A stretch of DNA of 64,000 nucleotides from Coniferiporia sulphurascens. Its lineage: Eukaryota; Basidiomycota; Agaricomycetes; Hymenochaetales; Hymenochaetaceae. Shown here one piece after another: positions 53,600 to 62,231 of this stretch. The stretch's first letter is position 1; each line of letters opens with the position of its first letter. Below the pieces are notes generated by a model. That model was given only the letters and a program-made list of their open reading frames with translations, ran no database searches and had not been told where the DNA came from. The translations under genes were made by a program, and so were the position numbers. The stretch is taken from positions 62,001 to 126,000 of the forward strand of contig NBBA01000016.1 of NCBI GenBank assembly GCA_002794785.1, in the 5' to 3' direction.

Positions 53600-54902
53600 T
53601 TAATTGGAGTGATCGTCGTTGTTAGACCCCATATCGACGTCGTCCAGGTTGATGCTGGCGGCGATGTCATCCATGTACAACTGGAGGAGAACGCAGGCTC
53701 CTAGGTCAGAAAGGCGTACCATGCGTCTTCCGTTTGATGCGCTCGGTGGAGACAGGGGTCTGTTTTCATCTGGAGTGGTCGTTTGCTCTTGTCCATGTTG
53801 AGGACATTCACCCGGAGGGTGACGAGGAGCGGCCCTTTTGCACCAGGGACATGTGTATTGTACACAGTATGTGGTGAGGTGCGCAGGTGACAGACACGTG
53901 GAGCAATGCATGCGTGAGGACAACGGGGACGATTCCTGCGATGGGGTTGGGGGATGAACCGGAAGTGGTTCGGTTTGGGTGGCGGAGTTGCGACGAGTGA
54001 CCACAGGTGAGGAGGGGACCGTTGGGACGAGAGTGGGAGCCGGTGTCGGGCGGTATAGGTGCACCTGAGGATGAAGAGGAATGAGTACTTGGTGAATACC
54101 TTCTTCCTCCAGTGCCTCATAGTCCGTGTTGCATAGTAGCCTGAGATCGTCGACAAGATTACTGAGGCGGGAGTCCAGCATCTCTGTGATCTCCTGGGCG
54201 TGCCACGCCAGGCGTTGCATGTCTTCCAGTGTCCGTAGGCGTTGCCGCATCCTGTTGACTTGGCAGGCTCAGGGGTGGGACGCGAGAAGTCGGTTGACGT
54301 CCGTATCCAGGTCGGGGGCTGCGAGTACGTGCTGGAGGATGGTATGCGGGAGGAGGGGTGCGGTTTGCCGGTTCAGGTCATGGACTGGGTACCTGCGTCG
54401 AGTTGCCAGGTGGTGACGGCGACAGTACTCGGTGCTGGTTCCGCTGCTCCTGGAGTTGGGCTGCAAGTGCGAGTTCATGGAAGATGACTGCCTGGTTGTG
54501 TAGATTGGCGAGGTGAAGGAGTAGGTCGACTGAGGGTGGATCCGATTGACTTAGCTGGTTTTCTAGCCCCTCTATTTCGAATTCGATCTCAGTGAGGTCC
54601 GAGGGTTGAATGAAATTCTCAGGGAAAGTACGTCGGAGTTGCGCGATGACGTCCTGGCGGGTAGGTGCGGATCTGCGTGGTTGGAACTCTTGGTGGCGGA
54701 TTTCGGCTGGGGGGTTCTGGATCAGGAGGGTTGGAGAGAGAGGTCGGCGGTTTGCGACTGTGGGGTAGCGTAGTCGGGTAGTGCGGTGAGTCTGGTGGCG
54801 GATGGTGGTTGTGATGGCGCAGACGAGGACGAAGAGACCCGTGGGAATGGCGATGGCGAGGTACCAGAGGTGTTCGTTGTTGGTTATGTAGGCGGTGGGC
54901 AT
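53600..54902 (-). pseudogene. gypsy third ORF downstream of pol: membrane segment, coil and two zinc knuckles
   Basis: It starts at 54902, 28 bases after the pol stop. The first frame (174 codons) has a hydrophobic segment LWYLAIAIPTGLFVLVCA near its start, then a charged helix-forming part (QLRRTFPENF, SDLTEIEFEIEGLENQLS). Within about 54380-54478 the reading moves to another frame, which runs to 53600 with one TGA at 54269-54271. That part has MRQRLRTLEDMQRLAWHAQE, a Pro/Ser/Thr-rich linker, a CCHC motif CSTCLSPAHLTTYC and a variant CPWCKRAAPRHPPGEC. It ends RLSDLGACVLLQLYMDDI, where YMDD is probably coincidental. It matches no family I know. It could be an accessory or envelope-position protein, and the frame change may be a mutation. 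Confidence 0.6.
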
Positions 54903-54930
54903 GTGCAGATATGAGGGTGGATGAGGGGAA

Positions 54931-57900
54931 CTAGGTAATGTTTTTGAGGTTTTTATACGTTTCTAAGATGTCTGAAGCATGTGACAGGTCTTTTTCAGCG
55001 AGCCATTGGTTTTCGGATGACGGGTATCCGACCCACTTGACTAGGAAACACCGTCGGTTTCCGGCGCCTTTGTGTGAGACAATAGCCTCGATTTCGTATT
55101 CCTGCTGATCTTCTATCAGGTCAGGCGGTGGTTGACTGAATGGAGGTCCGTGTGCGTCGGTCTCCGAGTACGCCGAAAGAAGTGAGGCGTGGAAAACGGG
55201 GTGAATGCGCCATGCCTTGGGTAATTTGAGGCAGTAATTCAGGGGTGATAGTACCTGAATTATGGGAAATGGTCCCTCCCATTTAGGCGATAGTTTGCGG
55301 GATCGGTTGGGGAAATGCAAATTAGTGGCTTCTAACCAAACTTTGTCACCAAGTTTGAATGGTTTGAAGCCTTGTGCACCGAAACATGCCATATGGGCGT
55401 GCGCTAGATCGTGGGTGGCAAGCGCTTCCTTTCTGATTGATGAAAGAAGACGTAGGCGCTGTGAGAGAGATGGGAGATCGGTATCTTCTATTACCACGGG
55501 GATGGGTATAGGGTTATACCTTAACATGACGGTGAACGGCGAGGTCTTGGTGACTGAATGGGTCTGGATATTGTGTGAAAATTCCAGGTCTGTGAGTGAG
55601 TCAGCCCAGGAATGAGGCACTGTGCCGCAATAAATGCACAGATAAGCTTCTACTTCCTGGTTGGCGTGTTCCGTTTGTCCGTCAGTTTGAGGGTGATATG
55701 CCGTTGACAGTTTCGATTTAATCCCGAGGCGTTTGCATAACGTCTGGAACACCTGAGATGCAAATTGCGGTCCTCTGTCCGATATGATCCGTTTGGGAAG
55801 TCCGAAACGCTGATAGACATTGTCATGGTAACACTTTGCTGTTCCGAGCACGTCAATGGTCTTATGGCAAGGAATAAGAACAATTCCTTTGGAAGAGTCA
55901 TGATTGTTACAATTTTCCTTTACTTTTCCTACTGCGCTGACTCACTTCCTTTTCGTCATCATCAGTCAGCACAACTCCCCCATTTCTCTGCCTTACTCAT
56001 CCTTATTTGCCTTGCCCCATAAGACGCCATGATGACGCCTTCTTGCACCATCATGACGTGCTTTGCTTACTGATCACCGTACTTGTATTACCAAGGCCTT
56101 CCTTGAGTTTCCATGACCTTCCATAGTCTGGCAAACATACCTAACCAAGTCGCTACAGTAACAAACACATAGAGTAGCATATAAGCATGTAACTTCAGTA
56201 GCACAAGTCTTAAGCTTGTGCTCTTTGTTCATACAAGCCCATTATCTGCTACCACCAGTCTACTGTGTGCCACTTGGTCATTAGTCACTTCGTCGTAACC
56301 CGACATCGCTAAGAAGCATCTCGCGTCCACATCGTCGATCAGGAAGCCCTGCCGATGATCATCTTCGACTTACGACATCTAGGAAGCCCCGTTGCTGTAC
56401 CATCAGTTCCGACGATCAGGAAGCCCCAACGTCGATCACCGCATAACCGTTGAGCTTAACAGTGATCGACTACTACCATGATGGAATCATAGCCATGGGA
56501 GATGGGTAGGTCCGTGATGAAATCCATAGATACCAATTGAAATGGTAACATGGATGCATCCACGGGTATCGGGAGCATGGGTGGTTTGGTTGGGTGCATG
56601 TTGATTTTCATCTGTTGACACGCTGCACATCCTTTGACGTAATTTCCTACAAATACCATCAGTCTGGGCCACCAATAGTGTTGTCACACTAATTGGGAGG
56701 TTTTGAATACCCCTGGATGGCCGAATGATGGTAGATCATGAAACATTTGTAGGATTTCCCGTTTGATTTCCGCATTGTCCAGTATATAGACCCATTTCTG
56801 GTATCGAAGAAGGCTGGAGTCAATGGTCCAGTCATCCAGTGAGAACCTGAATGGTGATGGGATTTTTAGCGCCCATGCATCCTGAATGGTTTTCGCAAAC
56901 GAATCCCCTTCTTGGGCATCTCGGATGCGGTTCTGGAGATCCATGTTAATGGTTCCAATAAACAGTGTCTCTGGTAGCATGATACATTCTTCTAGTGGTT
57001 CCTCGCCATGATCAGGGCGTCTAGATAGTGCGTTGGCACCAGGAATAGATTTTCCCAGACGGTGTGTGATTATGCAATTGAATTGGGATAAAAATAAGTT
57101 CCATCACGATTGTCTCGGAGTTAAACGGCGTTCCGATCTGAAGTACGACAGGTTTTTATGGTCGCACCAGATCGTGGTTGTATGCGGGTTACTGAGGAGG
57201 TAGTGGCGCCATGCTTCGAGGCCATGTATTATCCCTAGTAGTTCTCTGTCATAGACCTTGTAGCGTTGTTGTGCTGGTCCAAACGTTTCCGAAATGTATC
57301 CACATGGCTGTAAATCACTGTTGGAGTTTGCCTGATAGAGTACTGCTCCTGAAGCTACTTTGGATGCGTCTGTTTCTAAGATGAACGGCTTAGTGGGGTT
57401 AGGTACAAGCAGGGCCGGTTTGTCTAGGAAAAGCATTTTGAGTTTCGTAAACACTTGATCTCATTCCAGTGTCCATTTCCACTGTTTGTTGGTACGAGTG
57501 AGCTCATTGAGAGGATATACGATGTCCGAGAAGCTGGGGATAAACCGTCTGTAGTAATTGCAGAATCCCATAAAGCTTCGAAGCTGTTTGACAGTGCGCG
57601 GCGTAGGCCAGTCCGCAATTCCTGCCAGTTTGACAGGGTCCATGTGGATATTGTCTGGGGTGATGATCATGCCCAGAAATTCGACGCGTTGTACTCCAAA
57701 TAAGCATTTCTCCGGTTTGCAGTAAAGATTGTTGGCTGCACAGATATCGAGTACGCGGCACGTGCACTGGTACAGTTCTTCCATTGAGTTGGCAGGAATG
57801 AGTACATCGTCCATGTAGATCAAGGTTCCATCTTCTAGAATTACGAAACGGAATGTGTCATCCATGAAGGCTTGGAATGTGGCTGGCGAATTGCATAGAC

Positions 57901-58840
57901 CGAAGAACATGACTGTGGGTTCGAATAGTCCTCGTGGGGTTTTAAAGGCGGCTTTCCACTGATCTCCGTCCTTAATCCAAATGTTGTTATATCCAGATCT
58001 AAGGTCCAGTTTCGTAAAGTATTTGGCTCCTTTGAGTTTGTCCATGAGATCGGTGATCAGTGGTAGCGGGTACACGTTTTTAATGGTTCCTTCATTAAGC
58101 GCACAATAATCTTGGCATCCTCGAAGACTCGTGTCTTTCTTCCCGACAAAGAAGAAAGGTGAGGCCATTGGTGATTTGGATGGCCGGATATAGCCTTTGC
58201 GTAGATTTTCGTCTAGGAATTCATCGAGCGCTGCCAGTTCTTTGGGTGCTAGTGGGTAGACTTTGCAGTCGCGTGGTATGAAGTCGGGTTTAAGGTCGAT
58301 AGCATGGTTGTATGATCTCGAGATTGGGAATCGTTCCGCTGATTTCTTGTGGAAAATGTCGAGGTATCGGTGGTATTCAGGGGGAATGATTTGTTCCACA
58401 GGTTTTGTTTCTTTAACCTGTTCCTGAGCGAGTGAGGTAGCGGTGGTGACCTTTGCGATAGCAAGAGTGCCTTTTTGCCAATTTATAACCGGGTTATGGT
58501 TCTTTAACCATGGTAGGCCAAGGATAACATCTTCCTTGCCTAGAGAAGTTACTAGTAACTTTAGGGGGATTGATTTCCCTTCCATGCGAACCAATCGCCA
58601 CGTATACTTGGTGATTGTTCCATGTTCGTTGGTGGATCCGTCTGCATTAAGAACCGTAATGGGACGAGCAAGTGTTCACATAGGTATGCGATGCTTGATG
58701 ACAAATTTGGCGTCAATGAATTGGCCTTCGGCACCCGAATCTATGAGCGCTTTGGTGGGGACGGTTTGGTCATAGACAATCATAGAAATTGGGATCTTCA
58801 TTGCAGGGAGTGAAGGATCGGAATTTACAATTGGAGACAT
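54931..58840 (-). pseudogene. gypsy pol: protease-RT-RNase H-integrase-chromodomain, split by a solo LTR
   Basis: One frame from ATG 58838-58840 to TAG at 54931, if the solo LTR (55905-56461) and one target copy are ignored. The protease is ALIDSGAEGQFID. RT has YPLPLITDLMDKLKGAKYF, KLDLRSGYN and LIYMDDVLI. RNase H has ETDASKVASGAVLYQ, YDRELLGI and CDHKNLSYF. Integrase has HDLPSFGHPGVF...CAACQQMK (zinc), [17 protein letters not shown] and QTDGQTEHANQEVE. The chromodomain is YEIEAIVSHKG...FLVKWVGYPSSENQWL, with LSHASDILETY after it. Four TGAs interrupt it (58676-58678, 57461-57463, 57104-57106, 56684-56686). The third is in RQS-x-W, where related proteins have Arg. Confidence 0.93.
55905..56461 (+). 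mobile_element. Solo LTR of the same gypsy family, reversed, inside integrase
   Basis: 557 bp reading TGTTACAATTTTCC...GAGCTTAACA on plus, i.e. opposite to the host element. It is flanked by ATGAT (55900-55904) and GTGAT (56462-56466). The single difference is what a CpG to CpA change in the left copy (TCGTGAT) would give. Removing it and one target copy joins VVVDH to DSSKGIVLIP in frame. It is a later insertion, reduced to one LTR by recombination. Confidence 0.9.
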
Positions 58841-58878
58841 GGTAACAGGAAGACTTAACGTCTGTCTAAGCTTCCTCT

Positions 58879-60129
58879 TTAAAAACCCTGTTTGTCCAGG
58901 ATGTCGAAGATTTCGTCCTTCTTGGTCTCGTCAAATTGGTTGAGCAGGTTACGGATGCTCGCAGCGATGTCTTTGGGCGCTTGGTCCCTTGGAATGGGTT
59001 CTGGTGTTTCGACAATGGGAAACGCGTTGTTGATGGTACGGACCGTGCGTTGCTGGCTGGGTCCTTGTTGATATTTGGTGCACTCGCGAGCATTATGGCC
59101 TTTCTCTCTGCAGGCAAGACAACGTCCTTCGTGCATGCATTTGGCCCGTTCTTCCTCCGAGAGACGTGGGGGGCGATTGGTAGCTCCTTGTGTCGTATGC
59201 TGGTTTGGCTAGTAGGGATGACGCTGTTGGTTGTTTCTGAGGTTACAGAAACGATTCTCTTGTTTAGTGGGAGATTGTCCCGGGCCATGGAGGGCCTTGA
59301 GTCGTTGGTAGACGGCATCCTGCTTGGAAGCCTCTCGGTACCATTCCTCGATGGTGGTCGGCGTTTTGGAACTGGCCAAGACGCGTGATAGGAGGCCGTG
59401 CTTTAGACCTTTCTCGTAGATGGGAATGAGGTTGTTGTCTCCCGACATTCCTGCTCATGTGACGAGAGATTGGAAACGACTATTGTAGTCGTCTGCGGAT
59501 CCCATTTGTTGGAGAGTCATAATCTCCTGGGATGCCTCGGCAACGTCATCCATGGTGATGAACGTGTTGCGGAAATCACACTTGAAGTCACCCCATGTGC
59601 CGTATCCAACGATGGTAGCAAGGGCCTTGCCGTTGGGGTCTTTGGCGAAGGCAGATGCGAGCGTTTCGCGGTTGATGGCCCAGTCTCCTGCAGTCCCTGT
59701 CTGCATGTAGGAAAGGACGAAGTTGATTTTCAACTCATCGGTGGTATACACATGTCGGTTGATGTGTAGGTATGCTTCGCAACTGGACAGGAAGCGACGA
59801 GCGTACTTTCGGTCCCCATCAAATGTGTTGGGACGAGCAAGATTGATCTCCTTTGGTGCTGGTGTTGATGACATTGGAGGTGGTGTTTGTGTTTTCGGGA
59901 AGATGGTTCGGTAGTTGGGTACGTTTTGTACGAATGTGCTGCTGGTGTCTTCGGCGTCATTGGCTTTGAACCACTGGAAATCTCCGTTTGTGTTTTCTAA
60001 CCACGAATAGTAGTTGTAGTTGTTTGAGTTGGGTTGCTTTTTCTTAAAGCACTTGAGGTCATGGTCCCAGGTTCCTCCAATGAGGGGGTAGACAGGCTGC
60101 AGGATGGCTAGTTTCGACAGGTTGGGCAA
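58879..60129 (-). pseudogene. gypsy gag
   Basis: Capsid/nucleocapsid frame from 60129 (MPNLSKLAILQPVYPL) to the TAA at 58879-58881. It carries a typical fungal gag domain (NTFDGDRKYARRFLSSCEAY, GTAGDWAINRET, WGDFKCDFRNTFI, YNSRFQSLVT), the segment SRVLASSKTPTTIEEWYREA and the zinc knuckle CLACREKGHNAREC. Two in-frame stops interrupt it: a TGA at about 59455 (T-x-AGMSG) and a TAG at 59209-59211, one of two non-TGA stops I noticed. Pol follows after a 38-base gap in another frame. Confidence 0.88.
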
Positions 60130-60175
60130 AGGGTTGGTGCTTGGATGTTGGATACATCAGCAAAAAAATTCGGGA

Positions 60176-60186
60176 AAGCTTGTGCT
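60176..60186 (-). promoter_or_regulatory. gypsy primer-binding site, complementary to its own LTR (self-priming)
   Basis: Two bases inside the 5' LTR the element strand reads AGCACAAGCTT. Its exact complement, AAGCTTGTGCT, occurs in the LTR on the element strand at 60428-60438, about 32 bases after a TATA-like motif. Tf1 of fission yeast primes with the first 11 nt of its own mRNA in this arrangement. No tRNA 3'-end match was noticed at the site. Confidence 0.65.
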
Positions 60187-60188
60187 AG

Positions 60189-60746
60189 TGTTAAGCTCAA
60201 CGGTTACGCGGTGATCGACATCGGGGCTTCCTGATCGTCGGAACTGATGGTACGGCAACGGGGCTTCCTAGATGTCATAAGTCGAAGATGATCGTCGGCA
60301 GGGCTTCCTGATCAACGATGTGGACGTGAGATGCTTCTTAGCAATGTCGGGTTACGACGAAGCGACTAATGACCAAGTGGCACACAGTAGACTGGTGGTA
60401 GCAGATAATGGGCTTGTATGAACAAAGAGCACAAGCTTAGGGCTTGTGCTACTGAAGTTACATGCTTTTATGCTACTCTATGTGTTTGCTACTGTAGCGA
60501 CTTGGTTAGGTATGTTTACCAGACTATGGAAGGTCATGGAAACTCAAGGAAGGCCTTGGTAATACAAGTATGGTGATCAGTAAGCAAAGCACGTCATGAT
60601 GGTGCAATATGGTGTCATCATGGCGTCTTATGGCGCAAGGTGAATAAGGATGAGTAAGGCAGAGAAATGGGGGAGTTGCGCTGACTGATGATGACAAAGA
60701 GGAAGTGAGTCAGTGCAGTAAGGAAAAGTAAAGGAAAATTGTAACA
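60189..60746 (-). repeat. gypsy 5' LTR with promoter
   Basis: 558 bp. On the element strand an ATAAAAG motif at about 60464-60471 (ATATAAG in the other copies) precedes AAGCTTGTGCT at 60438-60428 by roughly 32 bases, which fits a TATA box and start site. Around the start is a hairpin-forming pair (AGCACAAG / CTTGTGCT), best kept in the copies at 52577 and 55905. Confidence 0.9.
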
Positions 60747-62231
60747 GGTGGTAGATGCCTACCCCGATGAGATCCTCACCCTTTTCAATGACTGTCTGTG
60801 CATGGGGCACCACCCCAAGTGCTGGCAGGTGGCAAAAGTGGTGATGCTCAGGAAGCTGAACAAGAAGGACCCCTTCTTGCCAAGATCATATTGGCCCATT
60901 ACCCTTGAGGAGACCCTAGGGAAACTCCTGGAAAAGATAATTGCTAACCAGCTCCAATTCCTTGCAAATATGAGGGAGTGGCTACCACCTAACCAGTATG
61001 GGGGACGTCAGGGACATTCTGTCTATGACACCACCCAGCACCTCTTACAGATTGCAGAGTGCACCCACACTGAGGGTCATGTATGTTTGGTCCTAGCAGT
61101 CGACATACAAGGATTCTTCGACTCCATCCACCCACAACTCCTCCACCAACAGCTGCTGGATCTCCAGTGCCCACCTGACATGGTGGACTGGTGTCTATCC
61201 TTCATGATGGACCGGCAGGTAGCCATTGCCTTCGATGGCACCACCCTCCCAACCGCCCACAAACCCGACCTCGGCACCCCCCAAGGATCGCCGGTGTCCC
61301 CAATCCTTTCGACCATATTCGTGGGCGTGGTCCTCCGGAAAATCCACCAAACCGGCACCACTGCCCTCGCATATGTAGACAACCACCTCCTTGTCTGTGT
61401 TGGACCCAGCATGGCATCCAACTGCCAGCAACTGTCTAATGCCTACCACCAACTCAATGCCCATTTCGGCGCCATCGGGCTCAATATCGAAGCCACCAAA
61501 ACGGAGTGCCTACACTTCCACCCACCTCGACGCTGTTCAGCTGCCTACACAGACTGGGACACCACCGGGGTTTGGGTCGCCCCCACCATGCTCATCCGAC
61601 CCTCTATCCCGCTACACTGGCTGGGAATATGGTGGGACCCTGCCCTTACCTTCAAGGCCCACGTCGAATGCATGCACTCAAAGGGCCTCTCCACCCTTGC
61701 CGCCCTCTGCATTCTCAGTAACACTGAACATGGAATCTCGGCCCTTCTCCTCCGTTGACTGTACACCACCTGTGTCCGCTCCATCCTAACATGGGGCGCA
61801 CTGGTGTGGTATCATGGCTGATGGCAAAAAACATTAATAAGCCGCCTGCAGGCTGTGCAAAACACAGCATGCAGGTGGATTCTCGGTGTCTACAAAGGCA
61901 CCTCCCCTTTTTCTACAAAGTTTCTTTGTTCCCTTCCCCCCTTTCCTATTATTTTGAATATGCTAAGACCCTTCACTCTCTGCATCTCTGGCGCACCCTG
62001 CACTCTGTTGGTAGAAAGCAATATTATAAAAACATAACTAACTGTCCCTTTTCCACTTCTCTGCAGGTCCGGGTCCCTCAGGTTCAACCAGTCCCTGCAT
62101 ACACTCATCTCCCATGGATGGATCTGCTGGCATTTACGACCGGATGAGTCTCGTTTGCCACTCCTATCACTCTGGTCAGTGAGGACACCTGCAAGGAATT
62201 TGTGGCCGCCGCTTGCTCCCTGAGCACCCTC
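60747..62231 (+). pseudogene. LINE-B3 ORF2, third part (RT to start of RNase H)
   Basis: Resumes after the gypsy element with DAYPDEILTLFNDC. It holds NQYGGRQGHSVYD, DIQGFFDSIHP and GTPQGSPVSPILS. The catalytic block AYVDNHLLV has the second Asp changed to Asn (AAC at 61381-61383). SIPLHWLGIWW and a TGA at 61756-61758 (R of LLLHRLYT, CGA in LINE-B1) follow. Frameshifts near 61800 and 61925 and a TGA near 62146 follow those. The copy stops at CTGAGCACCCTC (62231), where antisense LINE-B4 is inserted; its remainder must lie beyond the window. Confidence 0.87.

Larger units (their letters stand above)
52577..60746 (-). mobile_element. Ty3/gypsy chromovirus-type LTR retrotransposon
   Basis: LTRs of 558 bp (52577-53134 and 60189-60746) flank gag, pol with chromodomain, and a third ORF, all on the minus strand. 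The 5-bp duplication GGTGG (52572-52576 and 60747-60751) marks insertion into LINE-B3 ORF2, in the codons for KWVVDAYP. A solo LTR of the same family sits reversed in the integrase. The integrase C-terminal chromodomain places it in the chromovirus group common in fungi. Many lesions are TGA codons, but pol keeps one frame. Confidence 0.95.

Noticed and set aside
53653..53700. YMDD in the gypsy third ORF as a second reverse transcriptase
   Set aside because: None of the surrounding RT motifs are present; the four residues are probably coincidental.
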